64,000 bases of DNA from Prostheceraeus crozeri. Lineage: Eukaryota; Platyhelminthes; Polycladida; Euryleptidae. The stretch is taken from positions 62,001 through 126,000 of the forward strand of contig CAJQUW010011295.1 of assembly GCA_907163375.1 (NCBI GenBank). The letters run 5' to 3'. Both the position numbers and the translations under genes were made by a program. The notes under the pieces were generated by a model. The model was not told where the DNA came from. It searched no databases and saw nothing but the letters and a program-made list of their open reading frames with translations. Positions 1 to 11,615 of the stretch are shown piece after piece (within the stretch, counting starts at the first letter, position 1; the number at the start of each line of letters is the position of its first letter).

Positions 1-404
1 GTTTTCTGGTAGGATCCGGTTGCATAAAATCGCAACGTGATAAGTAGTTGATGGATGGCAGAAACAGGTCTGTTTCTTCTGGATGATGGCCGCAATTGAA
101 CTTCGATAAGGCTCAAAATGTGGTTTACCCCTTCTTTAGAGAACCGATATCGCTGTCGAAATTCAGCATCGCTGTAAGCACCGAACGGATCCAGTCTTTT
201 CCGGTATACGGCCCTTCGTCGTCGATAAGAAAATCGTTGAGACCCTGCCTCTTCAAATATTGCGATATCATTGAAGCGTGCAATGCCAGTTGTCATCTTT
301 TCCAACAAACAAAGCCCTCCGTCATCTTTTAAACCGGCTGTTGCACAGGAATAAAAACAACGGATTAAATCAGCGAGTTAGTCTCACTCATTCCCTACTC
401 TCCA

Positions 405-553
405 TTGGTGCAATGAAAATTATTATTCTAAGAATAAATTTATTTAGAGATTAACTTTAATCTCGGAATAAGGCTTATTCCTCGTTGGTGCAATGCAAGT
501 AAGTTATTCCTTGTGTTATTCCAGGAATAAGACTTATTCCACGATGGTGCAAT
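405..553. repeat. short tandem repeat with GGAATAAG palindromes
   Basis: The motif TTGGTGCAATG occurs at 405-415 and 485-495, with a one-base variant at 544-553. Two 17-bp near-palindromes, GGAATAAG-R-CTTATTCC, lie at 465-481 and 524-540, each followed at once by the TGGTGCAAT motif. This is a decayed tandem repeat with units of about 60-80 bp, possibly the end of a foldback element. I see no gene in 1-404. Confidence 0.55.
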
Positions 554-559
554 CGACCC

Positions 560-970
560 TAGTGGTCTGTTCTGTGTCGTTGCATGTTCACCTGCAATAA
601 CTTAGCAGTCTTTTACTCGCCACATCTGCTATCTTCTCATTACCTGCCAATCGATTTCTGACTTGTTACCACCGCTACTGAATGTTATTTTGTGAAAGAG
701 TCTCTTCTGAAAATAGGTTTGCGTGATGGCAAGTCCATTCCTTGATGGGCCATGTACCCACTCTCTACCATCTGTGTTTCTTTCTCCGAAACCATACTTG
801 CCGACACAGTCTTCCTCCCTCTGCTGCTGTTGTCCTACTGTATATGTGCATTGAATTCTCCAGCCATGCGCAAAACTTCGTCCTCTCCCACTTGCTGTGC
901 TATTTCTTCGACCTTTCCTCTGAATTCTTTATTTCCCTTTGGCTTCTTCCGACGAGCTGCCATCCAAGGT
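560..970 (-). mobile_element. LINE fragment: endonuclease domain, broken
   Basis: Read on the minus strand, one frame gives a decayed non-LTR-retrotransposon endonuclease. It has a GEFNAHI stretch in place of the usual GDFNA metal-binding motif, then KYGFGERN, then GLAITQTYFQKR and a SEIDW remnant of the usual QIDYI motif. This order matches the apurinic-type endonucleases of LINE ORF2 proteins often annotated as craniofacial-development-protein-2-like. Several in-frame stops interrupt it and neither end is complete. It may belong to the same family as the RT pieces at 24.7 kb and 45.3-46.1 kb, which carry other parts of such a protein, but no overlap allows a direct comparison. Confidence 0.7.
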
Positions 971-1189
971 TAAAGAGGCCCATCTCCCCTACTGGTTTTC
1001 TGTCTGAGTCTCCTTCTCGCAACCTTTGCTTGGCGAAGCATGACCTGCAAGGTAGCAGGTGGTTTGGAGTCAGAGTTTTTCTTCCTTTCTCCTGTGCGCT
1101 GGCTGGGCTGAGGACCACAGGTAGACCGTCACATTTTTGAAGGACCATTTCTACCAGTAAGGGCATATCCGTCGCCACCGGGCCGTATA

Positions 1190-1334
1190 CTGGGGTAAAA
1201 TATTTTTTTGGACCGCAGGAGCTCAATCTTCGCAAAATTGTGAATCTTTTGATGTAAAAAATTTCACTGTATGCTGGTTTTTTTAATCGACTCTCTACTT
1301 TCTAGTACTATATACTTATTATACTTATTCTATG
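1190..1334 (-). mobile_element. hAT-like MITE family A, terminal fragment
   Basis: About 145 bp match the TTTTTTGGACC-to-terminus end of the family-A MITEs at 17.1, 25.7 and 52.3 kb. Shared landmarks are TTTTTTGGACC, GAATCTTTTGAT, TTTCACTGTATG and a terminal CTATG. The other end is missing. Identity is clearly lower than between the three larger copies, so it looks older. Confidence 0.7.
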
Positions 1335-4300
1335 GCTTTAGCAAGTTAATGAAATTTCGACGGGCGATCATTAAATATCACTTTCAGCACACTACTGACA
1401 AATCACCTAACTTAGTGCGTCTAAAATAATTAATAAATGCTGCTTTTTGTAAATACAATGTAAATAGAATAGTTCACATAACAGTAATAATTATTCTATG
1501 ACTTGTCCCTTCGATGAATTCTTTTTGTGCCATTCAGTATATAGCAGTGTTTCTGATTTCAGATGAAATGATACTTTGCTACATCAGATATCAAGATATC
1601 ACATCAGATGGTGAGATCACGGGGATCGTTGTGTGAAGGCTCATTCGTCGTCTGATGTTAAAGCATTGAACTACGATATGGCAGCCTGCATACTGTGGCT
1701 CAATCACAAATGCCCTGAACACACTTAGCCGTTATCCTCTGTTACTTATAACAAAATTTGTGCATTGAATGTACTTTGTGTTAGAGCTGCACATTATACA
1801 GCACTGCATTGTTACTAAGCAAGCAGGTTTGTATATTTATGGGCATCTCTTTGCCTTAAAATTCAGTGACTTTAGGAAGTGGATATGTATGACAGGTCAT
1901 TATGGCACTAATTGCACCAAGCTAAAATATTTTGTCATGAAAACTTGTACTTCTTCTTGTATATCGTCTATTACCCTTGTTCAAACCATTGAAAAGAAGC
2001 GCTTTTGAGTTTTGACATTGCCAGTACGTTTATTCATTTCGCAATGCTGGTATTAGATAATCAAAATTATTATTACAAAATGCTCATTTTCATCAAACTC
2101 CGTCAATTACGTTAAAATAAGTATTCTACCTGCTAATTCGGCCGAGAATAAGATGGTTAGAGATGGCAATTAGATGTCGGCATACAATCAATTACTATAT
2201 ACTTCATAGCGCCGAGTCATTACATCAATTAGGATGGAGAAATTGTCATCATATGTAGTTTTGTATTTCTTGATTTATCAGCTTGTTGTCAGAAGCTTGT
2301 CGGTTGCAGGTTAATTAGTTTGAAAATACAAATGTCCTTTGTGAGTTTCCTCTATTGATCACCTTACATACTACGAAGGATGATAAAACATACATCTAAG
2401 ACAGCATCTGATCACATTCATCGTAAATTGAATCATTAAGGTTAGGAAAAAGAGCAAGTTGATTAATTATTGAGATGTGAACCAAGTCTTGATGATAATG
2501 AAGACGCTTGCATTAAATTACGATATATGATCAAAGGTTAACTGCAGCAAGCTATCTGAGAAAGGAGATGTTTACGATTCAACGTTTTGTAGCTATGAAC
2601 CGTGTAGAAAGACAGGATATATTAGTTATCGATAAAAAGATAGATTCCTAATGATGTCGATACGGAAATAAAAAGGAGAATGATGAATGCATTTGCCTGT
2701 CATGTGATTCCAACAAAATAAAAGATACGTAACATATATTGCTGAATTTCCCTGTTAAAGCATACAGTAAGAAAAAACGCTCGTGTCACTTTGTTCGAAA
2801 TGCATTAAAGACACAGCAAATAAAAATGCTATCGGTTTGCAATCTATAGTGATGCAAATAAACGCACAATACGCGTATTGTACGGTTGTCCATAAAGTCA
2901 AGAAACAAACAGCAGTGACATCGACTGAGTATAGACATGAAGTGATAAATTTTTTCTTATTCAGCTATATGAAAATCGCTAAGTGAAAAACGTGAAGGAC
3001 CGGGGAGTTCGAGATTCTGTCACTAACAGCCTCCAAATGTCTTGCTCTATTCCAGGGGAGTCCATGACAGGGTTGGAACCGGCCGGGGACGGGCCAGTGG
3101 CCGGCTTATTAAAAAACCGGCCTGTCGGCTGGGATTCCTTAATTGGTTGCTCAAGACTTTAATCGACATAGAAAGTTTGGTCAACCTATGCCGTTATACA
3201 CTATTCAATTTCCACATAGTATGCATGAAATGAATGAATGGTGGGCCTACCGGTGATCCGGACAAGCAACCTATTGTCATACAATATTATACAACGCAAT
3301 TATTCATACTTTGATAACATGTCACGCGAAATGACACATTTTCCAATCTACATGTATAAAATGAGGCCTATTTACTAATCTACATGTTAAAAGCCTACAC
3401 TATAGATTGAGATAATGTTAACTGTATTATCGAAGTCCATCATATAAAAGTAACTTAAAAACAGGGAATCAAAATGATGACCCAAACGGATATAGAAAAG
3501 ATACAATAATAACAATAATAATTCGCATATCTATACCGCCTGCACAAGAAAGTTCTGAGCAGTCAACAATTACAAGTTCTAATATAGTAGAAAGTTTTTC
3601 TAAATATAAAAAAGTTCTGAGATGAAAAATCAAATTACTGACTGATTCGCGTATTCTCGCATCAACTAGAGCAATCAATAGTAAAAACAATTGGCAACAA
3701 CTAGGGCAATCAACACACCTATACAGTTGGTAGAGAGGCTACTAGCTCCATTAACGCAATATGCCATGTAAAGGCCAAGGGACATGTGGATTAGCTATCA
3801 TTAAACCTTGACTGAAAAACCAGACTTTCGCAAAGGTAAACTGATACCCAGAAGGATCTCGAGCATTCACTAGCTTAGTTCAGCAGCACAAAATGAGGAT
3901 TAGTTCATCTCTATGTGACATCTGTCTACTCCGTATGTCTCATTATTATAATCTTCATTTGCGCAAACCTCTATTTCGTCTGGAGGATTTATTGTGAGAA
4001 AATGCCCTAAAATGTCTGTTCACCAAAGATGGACCCGAATTTTCAATGAAAACTACACAACATAGATGTTAATCAGCTTAATTCAATTCATTTCAATCGG
4101 GCTTAAATGAAGAGAAGTTGTGATTTTGTGCAGTACTCAATGTGTGGGGATATGTCTTCATGTTTACATTTTATGGGGTTCTATCTCCTCTCTTCACCCG
4201 CGTTACTCCGATACTGTCTCTATTTATTGACAGCCACTACTGGCGGTGCGTCATATCTCTGAGCACGTGTTTCTGTTTTGTATACTGCAAGGTAGGGGAT

Positions 4301-4506
4301 CCGTGCACTAAGGTATACGATGGAAGCGCTTGGGAATCTTGAGCTGAGCAGTCATTTCAACATACTCGTATGCATCCTATCCTTCATGCAGTAAAGCCTT
4401 TCCATTTACCGCACAAAGACTCTTCAAACAGGCCTAACTTTGGATTCCAGGGCACACTCTTAATGCACTCTTAAGAACTTCTTGGGGAGCCATTGGTTTA
4501 CCGGGC
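1335..4506. other. gene-free stretch
   Basis: About 3.2 kb of AT-rich sequence with no supported gene. The only compositional outlier is a GC-rich patch at 3060-3140 with repeated GGCC/CCGG words, an isolated patch of unknown origin. Short open frames here have no recognisable domains. Confidence 0.5.
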
Positions 4507-4824
4507 CAGGGATGCGGAGTGGGAGTCCCGGAGTCCTATCAAATGATAGGACTCCGGACTCCGACCCATAACTAAACCCGAAATGTAATACAAACAAAGG
4601 AGGCGAGGAGCCAAGTAGCATCTAACTTAAAGCGGAATTTGATAAACTTTCATCGAAAATGATTGATAATTGAAGCAGCAATGATCACTGAAGATAGGTT
4701 CAGGTAAGCCTATAATGATCTATGATGTAGGTTACTACTTATTTTCAAAAAACTAGGCTTTACATACTTGCGACCCGGAGTCAGAGTCGGAGTCCTATCA
4801 AAATGATAAGACTCCGCATCCCTG
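4507..4824. mobile_element. hAT-like MITE family B, internally deleted copy (318 bp)
   Basis: It starts CAGGGATGCGGAGT and ends ACTCCGCATCCCTG, a clear terminal inverted repeat. Just inside each end lies the hairpin word GGAGTCCTATCA...TGATAGGACTCC, with one change at the right end. The interior matches the two ends of the 735-bp copy at 14.5 kb, but the central part is missing. The 7-mer GTTTACC occurs at 4496-4502, four bases before the left end, and at 4825-4831, directly after the right end; this is a possible target duplication. CAGGG-type ends and about 8-bp duplications are typical of hAT elements. Confidence 0.75.
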
Positions 4825-4831
4825 GTTTACC

Positions 4832-5921
4832 CACAGGAGAATTGCTATATTATGTCAGTTACTGCTTCGATTTCTGGAGAGATAAGATAATTTATTAGGA
4901 TGTGATCAAATGGAGACACGAGAGGTTGTTTTTTACCTGCAGTATATGACTTATGAGATTTCCTAGTTGATGAAAGATTTCGAAGTAATTGTGATTTGTT
5001 GTCAGAAACTCAATAGATATTTACAGGTATGTCTGCTACTTTCCGCATTGTCTTTGCAATAGAGAATTCTGAGATAGATTTAATTACAATGATGAAATCA
5101 TCCGCATTGTCATTATAATTTCCTGACAGATGACATTGAGTTGTGCAATATCCGCATTGGGTTGTGCAAAGTGGATGAGAAGTCAAAGACGTGAGATAGG
5201 ATTATAGGAAGTGCTGCCAAATGCGAAGTTTCTGAAGAGTACTTCTACAAGCAATGAAATTTATTACGAAAACATCACACAAAATTCAAAATCAGAGCAC
5301 GTTGACCTTAAGCTTCGTCATAGATATATGAAATTGCTTTTCTTTCACGCTGCAATATTGGTGAGCTTGCGACTCAAATTTTGAGCGTTTATAAACCCAA
5401 ATACGACATTTCAGACATCCCAAATATTCTCATTCCAGACCCAATGCAACAATTCCTAATCAACTGCGACATCTGACATGTGATCTGAATTGAACTGTGG
5501 ATCATAGCAATAGATTAGTCAATGATCATATAGATCACACAGATGTGAAAAACTCGTACTCGTGGTCGTGCGAGAAAAAGTGAACCTGCTGTTCGCGTGA
5601 TTGCTGGTCGTCGTGGCCAACTTGTATCCCGTGAGTACATGGTTGTTGATCAAGTTGCCAACCTACTCATCCATCCTTAACCTTGCTTAGAGCACCTTTG
5701 ATTAAATTCCTCTAAAATTCTTCGATCGCTGCGATTTCTCCAATTTCGAGCAATTCTGATAATTTCAGTTAATTGTCAGTTCGTCAGATTCATATCTTTG
5801 TTTAAAAGTTATCAGGGCAAACGAAAAGGAGCTCATCACCTTCGCCAGATTTATCAAAGAAAGCAATGCGATGTCTGATGACCGCATGCACTCGCCCAAA
5901 GGTAGAACCAGTTTGTCAGCC
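4832..5921. other. gene-free stretch
   Basis: No supported gene, RNA or repeat structure seen. The word TCCGCATTG recurs three times (about 5043, 5101 and 5153) without a clear larger unit. Confidence 0.4.
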
Positions 5922-6077
5922 AGGTATGAACACGACTGACCAGCACCGAGCCGTGAAAAACGGTATGAGCATAAGTGACCAGTGACGGAGAGCACAATCG
6001 GTATGAGCATGACTGACCGGTACCAGACCAGTACAACCGGTATGAACAAAAGCATATTGCAATGGACCGGTGTATAC
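5922..6077. repeat. 39-bp minisatellite, about 4 units
   Basis: Four head-to-tail units of 38-40 bp start at 5922, 5961, 5999 and 6038. Each begins GGTATGARC, and the first three carry GTGACC or CTGACC near position 15-20. The units are clearly diverged, so the array is old. Open frames on the minus strand here are a by-product of the repeat. Confidence 0.75.
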
Positions 6078-8222
6078 AAGAATACTAAAATAGGGATGTT
6101 TCTCTTGCATGAGTACGAGAGAAATGCATGAGTGAGTCGAACCGAATTAAGCGGATTCTTATATAGAATATGGACCCTAGTCGAATCCTTGACATAGGTG
6201 ATATCGTGGCATGTGTCTAATAGAAATCTGCTAAAGTGCTTAAGCCTACGAGAGCAAGTACAACATCCTTTGCTGGTCAGACATGCACATCATAGTGTTG
6301 GGTCTCAGTTGAGAAAAAACAGCCATCGATTGGTCGTGGGGGTTACATTTGTTGAGAGTTGACTAATTTATCAATGGTGAAATTGCTTACTTTAATTGCT
6401 TACTTGTAATGAGTAGCGCCTGCTCAATACCTGATGCAGGATTAAGTGGTTGCAGAACACAATCCGTCATCCACGTGCCTACGCTTAGGCAGTGTCTTCC
6501 TGGCTAATTCGCGCTCTCCAAAGATGGTCCGATGGCTTTGAGGTTAGAGGGTCTGCTTTCATGTCGTAGGGCTCCAACGTCACTGGTTCGAACCTACCCA
6601 TGACTGATGAGGCCCACAGAAGGAAACATGCTCGTGGTGGTTTCATCTGCTGAGATTTGATAAATAGAGTTGTCATAGTATGGCAAGAGTCCTACATATT
6701 TTTTAATCGGCATCACCGGTACCGGTCAGTCAGTACGATTGGCACCAGCATGTTCCGGTGTGGAATTTCTCATATCGGTTCCACCTCTGCGGTCGGCCAT
6801 GGTCTCTACTGGATTGTAGACAGTGAGTTTCAGTTTATTAACTCGTCTTCTTGGAAAATGAGGAGAGGATGAGTAGACAGATTACTACCACTTCGGAGGG
6901 TGGAGCCTCTGGATCCCGATTCCGAAACCCTGGTAGGTGCCACAGCAATTTTGTCACACGTGTGAATCATTTGTTGAGTTATGTATGAGATGTGGCAATT
7001 TTGGTGTTCCTCTCCCTTTTAGATTATTGGAACAAAAGTCATTTCCTCTAAACATTGATAGACAAAAAGGACTTCAAAGGCATCCTCAATCCAGATTTGC
7101 ATCATAAATCATTTCAATACGGAACGTCACTCAAAGTACAGAGAAACTCTGAGCTTTAGAATTCCGTCTTTTGCTTGAAAGGAGGACTTATCATCTGAGA
7201 TGAAATCCTCTTTTCTTCTTATCTCCCAGCAGTCATTCTCCTGCGGTAAGCAGAGAAAACGAAGAATTTTGCTAGATTTCTGTAAACAAAGGACGTTTGT
7301 CATGTCCTGACATTTCCTGACACGGTGAAGTAAATGTAGGATGGTAGAATCAATTACTATTATCTCTGTTTAAAAAATACTGACGTGTGATAGAGACAAG
7401 GCAGCGTTACCATGACGAATTTGTCGAAAAAAACGTGATTCTATTAGTTCTATGGGCATTTTGCAGAATTAGAGATTTTTATGACATGTTTTAGTTGGGA
7501 AACCAAGTGCGGAGGATGGGAATTATTTTATATGTTTTGATGAAGTATGAAATTACATATTTGATAAAAAAAATTAATGTAATCATATACACATGTTTAT
7601 GCTTTTTTAAAGCCTGTAAAATACATGTAATTGCCATGTTCTGTACTTGGTCTCCAAACTAAAGCGCATGAGAAAATGAATTGCCAAGACCTCTTCAATA
7701 ATGCTTTAAATGTTTCATGTTCTTCACATTTTTAAGCTATTAGTTTATTATTTAGTTAATAATAAAAACGGACCACCCAACTTATGTCAAAATTCAATCA
7801 ACTCTCATTCCTTCCAGTCGTGTCGCAGATCAGCATAAATCATTCGAGAGCTTGAATTCTCTAATTTCTAATGAGCTAGAAGTTTACTTTGTAGGCTATC
7901 CAATATTTTGCTTGATGAGCAGTGGTCAAAATATGAAAATCGGTCAATTTACAAATAGTAATTTTTCAATGAGAAAACATGTGAGTATGATAATGAATCA
8001 GTCACAGGGCGAACGAGCATTTTCTGAGCTATCAATTGATTTTTTGCACATTGAAATCGGTGTACAAGGAAAGACAATGGGATATAGTAAATTTATCATA
8101 TAATCGTGACATTATCGGCTGAACATGTTATACTTCAAGTATTTTCGCTTTTCATCAAAACTTTTTATCTTCAGAATCCTTGCGATGCTAGGAGTGAGAA
8201 TATGTAAGTTCTATTCAAAATA
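6078..8222. other. gene-free stretch apart from a tRNA-like sequence
   Basis: Apart from the tRNA-like sequence at 6512-6600 nothing is recognisable. Near 6708-6730 the words ACCGGTACCGGTCAGTCAG resemble the minisatellite of 5.9-6.1 kb in the opposite orientation, perhaps a displaced remnant. An 83-codon open frame at 7852-8103 lacks any known domain. Confidence 0.4.
6512..6600 (+). other. tRNA-like sequence, probable SINE head
   Basis: The word GGTTCGAACC closely fits a Pol III B box. About 55 bases upstream, TGGTCCGATGGCTTTGAGG is a loose A-box-like stretch. The region does not fold into a clean tRNA by eye (no convincing acceptor stem), so a SINE head or tRNA pseudogene is likelier than a working tRNA gene. 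Similar tRNA-like words occur at 27.0 and 32.3 kb. Confidence 0.4.
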
Positions 8223-8402
8223 CAGGGTGAGTAAAAAGTAACGCCCGATTTCAGCTACCTGATTTAATATGCAAATACTCTTATCTCTTATCTCTCTTAT
8301 CTTTTATCGCATATCCCCGGTGAAATCATGAAATTTTTGAGTGCAAAGTAAGAAGGTCTACTTTAATAAAATTTATTTTCAGAAAGATGAAAAGATTGTC
8401 TA

Positions 8403-9145
8403 CTAAAAGTGTTCAAACTGTTCGCCGTTGTGCTCGATACACAGTTCCAGTCGAGTAACAACACTTCGGCACACTTTCTCGCACATTTCAATACTAATTG
8501 TTCTCATCTGGTTGGTAATGACATCTCGAAGTTCAGGTAGTGTACGAGGCCTCCTTGAATAAACGAGATCTTTTAAAACTCCCCACATGAAAAAATCCAT
8601 GGGAGTTAAATCAGGTGATCTGGCTGGGAATTCAATAGGGCCTCGTCGTCCTATCCATTTTCCTGTGAAGTTGTTGTCTAACCATTCACGAACACGTGTA
8701 GCATAGTGCGCTGGGGCGCCATCCTGTTGGAAGTAAAATTGTTGATCTTGCACTAAAGGATGGAATTGTTCTTTTAACATGTCCAGGTAGTTACTTCCAT
8801 TCACAGCATGGTCAAAGAAGAATGGTCCGATAATTCCTCGGGAAGATATGGCTGCCCAAACAGTTACTCCTGGCAGATTTACCTCCTGCTCAATCGTCAT
8901 ATAAGGATTGTCTGTCGCCCAATACACACAATTGTGCTTGTTCTTAGTAAGTTCACGACACTTTTTTGACATATTCCTAACTCTAAAGATAATCTCCTAG
9001 TGGACTTCTGAGGGCTGCGTTGAAGACTTGCAAGCAGTTGATCGTGTTTTTCGTCTGAGGTGGCAGAGATGGGCCTTCCTGAACGATGCGCGTCTGCCAC
9101 AGAACCAGTAAGTTCAAATTTATTGACGATCGGCAGCATTTTCAT
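8403..9145 (-). pseudogene. mariner-like transposase, internally deleted
   Basis: The frame from 9145 encodes the DNA-binding half: FELTGSVADAHRSGRP, then a helix-turn-helix ending CQKSVVNLLR. The frame ending at 8403 encodes the catalytic half, with WAAISS, FQQDGAPAHYA, WIGRRGP, SPDLTPMDFF and the C-terminal CIEHNGEQFEHF. Counting from the QQD aspartate to the LTPMD aspartate gives 41 intervening residues, matching DD41D-type Tc1/mariner relatives rather than classical DD34D mariner. The segment that should carry the first catalytic Asp (FSDE in the relative at 34.7 kb) is absent, and the two halves lie in different frames across the junction near 8950. The copy cannot be autonomous. It ends directly in the inverted repeat arm. 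Confidence 0.85.
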
Positions 9146-9454
9146 TAGACAAGTAGAAAAATTACACAGCAGCTACTCGTTGCTCTGTAGTAAGTCGCAC
9201 AGCCATTATAGCAAGGCAAGGAAAAGCGACAATAAAATTTCGTTCTTAACCATATCAATTTTATAGCTGAAGAGAAAGTCTGACCGAACGCTGTTCACAT
9301 TGAAGAATCGATTGGAATACACACACGCGTGCTTGCACCTAGAGAGCCTAAAACTTGCACGCGCAGGGTCGATTTCCAATTCAACATTTGTCACTGACTC
9401 TCAAGTCAGATTACTGTGCAAAGATCGGGCATTACTTTTTACATTTACCTGATT

Positions 9455-9799
9455 TTTTTTCATGTGGGGAGTCCTCGTACACTACCTGAACTTCGAGATG
9501 TCATTACCAACCAGATGAGAACAATTAGTATTGAAATGTGCGAGAAAGTGTGCCGAAGTGTTGTTACTCGACTGGAACTGTGTATCGAGCACAACGGCGA
9601 ACAGTTTGAACACTTTTAGTAGACAATCTTTTCATCTTTCTGAAAATAAATTTTATTAAAGTAGACCTTCTTACTTTGCACTCAAAAATTTCATGATTTC
9701 ACCGGGGATATGCGATAAAAGATAAGAGAGATAAGAGATAAGAGTATTTGCATATTAAATCAGGTAGCTGAAATCGGGCGTTACTTTTTACTCACCCTG
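9455..9799 (+). repeat. inverted truncated copy of the mariner-like element
   Basis: This segment repeats the element's 3' end on the opposite strand: transposase C-terminus, untranslated tail and terminal inverted repeat. A short match to 8577-8595 at 9455-9471 sits just before it, after loss of about 27 bases relative to the left copy. Because the matching arms look identical, the duplication or a later gene-conversion event must be recent. Confidence 0.8.
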
Positions 9800-10972
9800 T
9801 ATAGTTAGTTCAGTAGTCCCATCTCGAATTTCTTTTAAGATTTTTTCTTATTGCCGCTCTTCGAATTTCTTATAACATCTTTCTCATTACCGCAGCGGTG
9901 AAAGAACACAGACACATGCGCTAACTGTTTGTGCCCCACTGTGCAGCTGCAGACTCAACTAGGCTACTGGATTTAATATTGATTGACTTTTCTTTCGTGG
10001 TTACAGATTCCGTCACAGCATGATTTACGGAGCATACACCTCCCCCACTCGGGTTCAGTGTGAATCAAAAACTGCTACTGTTGTCGTGGTGTAAAATAAT
10101 GCGATACCAATCGCAAAATGGAATGAAAATACAATAGAAGATGCTCTACTGTTATAAATTCAACGTGAGTGTATCATGTGGATTTCATGCAAATTGCACT
10201 TCATTCCAGTCACCGGATATACTAAAAATCAATTTGTCATATGAGGTGGATGTAGGATGGAAATCGATGCAAGCTTGTAGACTGTTTGCATAACCAGTGC
10301 CACTCAACTGCGCTTGTGATGACTGCATATGCGATGCCACATATTGAAATAGTCACTTCGTGTAGAAGTGTGAGTTGTTTATAGGGAAAAGCCTCTAAAT
10401 GTCTCTTCTATTCCTGGTATGGAGTGGGAACCAGGCATGGATTTTTGGAAATTCTCCTGCACGGGCCGCTGATTTTTATGACAATGTCCCTTGACGTATA
10501 CTTGAGATTTCTATCATACTGCGTTGTTGCACAATCGAGTTTAATTGGTTCGAGCGATACCAACAATGGATTTACTGACCAGCGTGTTCTGCATGGAACA
10601 ATTAACGAAAAACAATTTTAAGTTCTGCATTAGTCTTGCAGTATTTTAATGGAGGAGTATCTAACTGTCTAATTGAGTCATCACAGTGGTTTGAAAAGTA
10701 GGCTCAGTTTTGGATGATTCGAATTATACGTGTCTCATTTAGTTGGTGGCTATGCACAGTGTCACATCAGCTAATGAATGCTCAATTCATTAAGCATGTC
10801 TTAATTCGAAACAGGATAATATTTTGAGTGATTCTTGAAATATGATAATTTGTTACTCATGGATGATTTGCAACTGCGCTGAAATGGTTGATAACTTAAA
10901 TTATCTTCGCTCCTGAACCGAAAGTAAAAATTGTAACCCGCTTCCAACTCTGGGCAGCTCATCAGTTAGGGC

Positions 10973-11033
10973 ACTATAAACGTATAATTCAGATTTCTAT
11001 GGAACAGATCTCTTGCAACTATCTACAGAAAAA
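10973..11033 (+). repeat. 61-bp direct repeat, copy 1
   Basis: The segment containing GTATAATTCAGATTTCTATG is repeated nearly exactly at 11555-11615, 582 bp downstream in the same orientation, with only two or three mismatches at the 5' end. The sequence between the copies has no coding signature. The pair could be a short segmental duplication or terminal repeats of a small element. Confidence 0.75.
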
Positions 11034-11554
11034 GAGAGAATAATGAGTAAATTAATCGCCATTACTCATTAACATGTTTGGTAGTGTCCAGCAACTCAGA
11101 AAATCATGATGGGTTGATTGCATATTTGCTTTTCTTTGAACAGGAGCTCATTATGTAGTATTTTCTTCAATTTTTGATTTTCATGTAAATTTTAGACACC
11201 AGGGAAAAAGATATCTATCCAAAAAACGGCAAATACAAACAAAGCTTTTGATGAATCCTGAATTCAGGGATCATTTGTAAGATTGTCGCAAAATTCCAGA
11301 TCTCTTCTGTGTTTTCATGGATTGATGGATTGATTTAAATCACACGCTACGATCAGGGGCAAGATGCCTTTTTGACAGAAGTTCAAAATTCAAATTTTTA
11401 GCAATGATAAAATTATCATATCGCTTAGATATTTTACAGAAAGTTAGCTCATATCAACCTACGTTTATGCTTAAAATTTCAAACAATTCGGTTCATTGTA
11501 CACTTAGCTACAGGCGATCGCGCTTAGGGGGTGCGTCTTGCCCCACCCTACCCT

Positions 11555-11615
11555 ACTATGAGCGTATAATTCAGATTTCTATGGAACAGATCTCTTGCAA
11601 CTATCTACAGAAAAA
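11555..11615 (+). repeat. 61-bp direct repeat, copy 2
   Basis: Second copy of the repeat at 10973-11033. The identical core runs from GTATAATTC through CTACAGAAAAA. Confidence 0.75.

Larger units (their letters stand above)
8223..9799 (-). mobile_element. mariner-like element fused to an inverted truncated copy (foldback)
   Basis: The unit is bounded by CAGGGTGAGTAAAAAG on both sides in inverted orientation, with TA dinucleotides at 8221-8222 and 9800-9801 as in Tc1/mariner insertions. The left 327 bases (8223-8549) reappear inverted at 9473-9799, identical as far as I can check by eye. That arm includes the 3' end of the transposase reading frame. A decayed terminus-like word (ATCGGGCATTACTTTTTAC) at about 9424-9450 looks like the original right end of the first element. 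The structure is therefore one internally deleted element plus a truncated second copy facing it. Confidence 0.85.

Noticed and set aside
742-1140. 132-codon plus-strand frame
   Set aside because: It lies antisense to the LINE endonuclease remnant, which shows family motifs; the plus frame has none.
6512-6600. Functional tRNA gene
   Set aside because: A B box is present, but a convincing acceptor stem and A box are not, so it is listed only as tRNA-like.
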